Shown piece after piece: positions 63,774 to 64,000 of a DNA stretch of 64,000 nucleotides. The position numbers were made by a program, and so were the translations under genes. The notes beneath the pieces are model-generated. The model saw only the letters and a list, made by a program, of their open reading frames with translations, searched no databases and was not told where the DNA came from. The DNA lies in the NCBI GenBank assembly GCA_002298995.1, contig DBMO01000002.1, positions 1-64,000 on the forward strand, given 5' to 3'. Origin of the DNA: Desulfarculales bacterium UBA696. Its GTDB lineage: Bacteria; Desulfobacterota; Syntrophobacteria; Syntrophobacterales; Syntrophobacteraceae. Each line of letters begins with the position of its first letter. Position 1 is the first letter of the stretch.

Positions 63774-64000
63774 ATCCGAACCAAAATGATATAGAATCCA
63801 TGCTGCGGCCCAAACGGTATTTCGGTTTATCGGCGCTTTTCAGCAGCCTTTGTTTGGGAACGGCTATCATAAATAGCTTACTATTGTCTACGGCACAATA
63901 GCTGGTTTAAATTAGGAAATAATGAATCTAACCCTTGAGCCCCAACCGCGAAGATAAATCGGAAAAGCATCTTCACTATAGGGCCAATATTACAGACAAT

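Overview
The window reads as chromosome from an anaerobic, sulfate-reducing or syntrophic member of the Desulfobacterota, closest in gene content to Syntrophobacterales-like bacteria. The evidence is a dissimilatory-type sulfate adenylyltransferase, a 16-haem cytochrome next to a tetrahaem cytochrome c3, two beta-oxidation gene clusters with ETF, and rex beside the ATP synthase Fo genes. The lineage call is inference from content and synteny; no rRNA gene is present to fix it. Coding density is high, and most genes have clear Shine-Dalgarno sites. I saw no tRNA, rRNA, CRISPR array, transposase or prophage.

Layout. 0-4 kb: the start of an RHS/YD-repeat gene leaving the left edge, a GspE/PilB-type ATPase overlapping an HDOD gene, and a small membrane protein. 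4-8.5 kb: a stand-alone AICAR transformylase, divergent from a MetE-core-like zinc protein, then a thioredoxin-reductase-like flavoprotein. 8.7-11.5 kb: a three-gene redox operon (membrane cytochrome b, cytochrome c3, 16-haem cytochrome). 12-15.6 kb: a CoA-transferase/GNAT fusion and phosphoglucomutase. 15.6-20 kb: a decayed LuxR fragment, rex, the ATP synthase Fo operon (atpZ-atpI-atpB-atpE) and hemL. 20-25 kb: ribonuclease G and a fused radical SAM/DUF2344 protein. 25-28 kb: sat with a small companion gene, and a K+ channel.

28-32 kb and 54.7-60.8 kb: thiolase, enoyl-CoA hydratase, acyl-CoA dehydrogenase; then a second thiolase, 3-hydroxyacyl-CoA dehydrogenase, a second acyl-CoA dehydrogenase, and etfBA. 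Together these encode a complete short-chain (butyrate-type) beta-oxidation cycle with its electron acceptor. 32-39.6 kb: a four-gene PrkA-YeaH-SpoVR-PrkA operon. 40-54 kb: M42 peptidase, transporters, bS21, EF-G, a lytic transglycosylase, an outer-membrane barrel, a PstS-like protein with a hybrid histidine kinase, and small metabolic genes. 61-64 kb: a Fur-family regulator and mnmG.

How it fits together. Fatty acids would be oxidised by the beta-oxidation genes, with electrons passing to ETF. The cytochrome operon could carry electrons across the membrane. Sat activates sulfate, and the Fo genes serve the proton or sodium ATP synthase. Rex, which senses NADH/NAD+, lies beside the atp genes; a perfect Rex-type dyad precedes rex and a weaker one precedes atpZ. 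Intergenic regions carry at least three families of short palindromic repeats and one unassigned structured-RNA candidate at about 58.2-58.45 kb.
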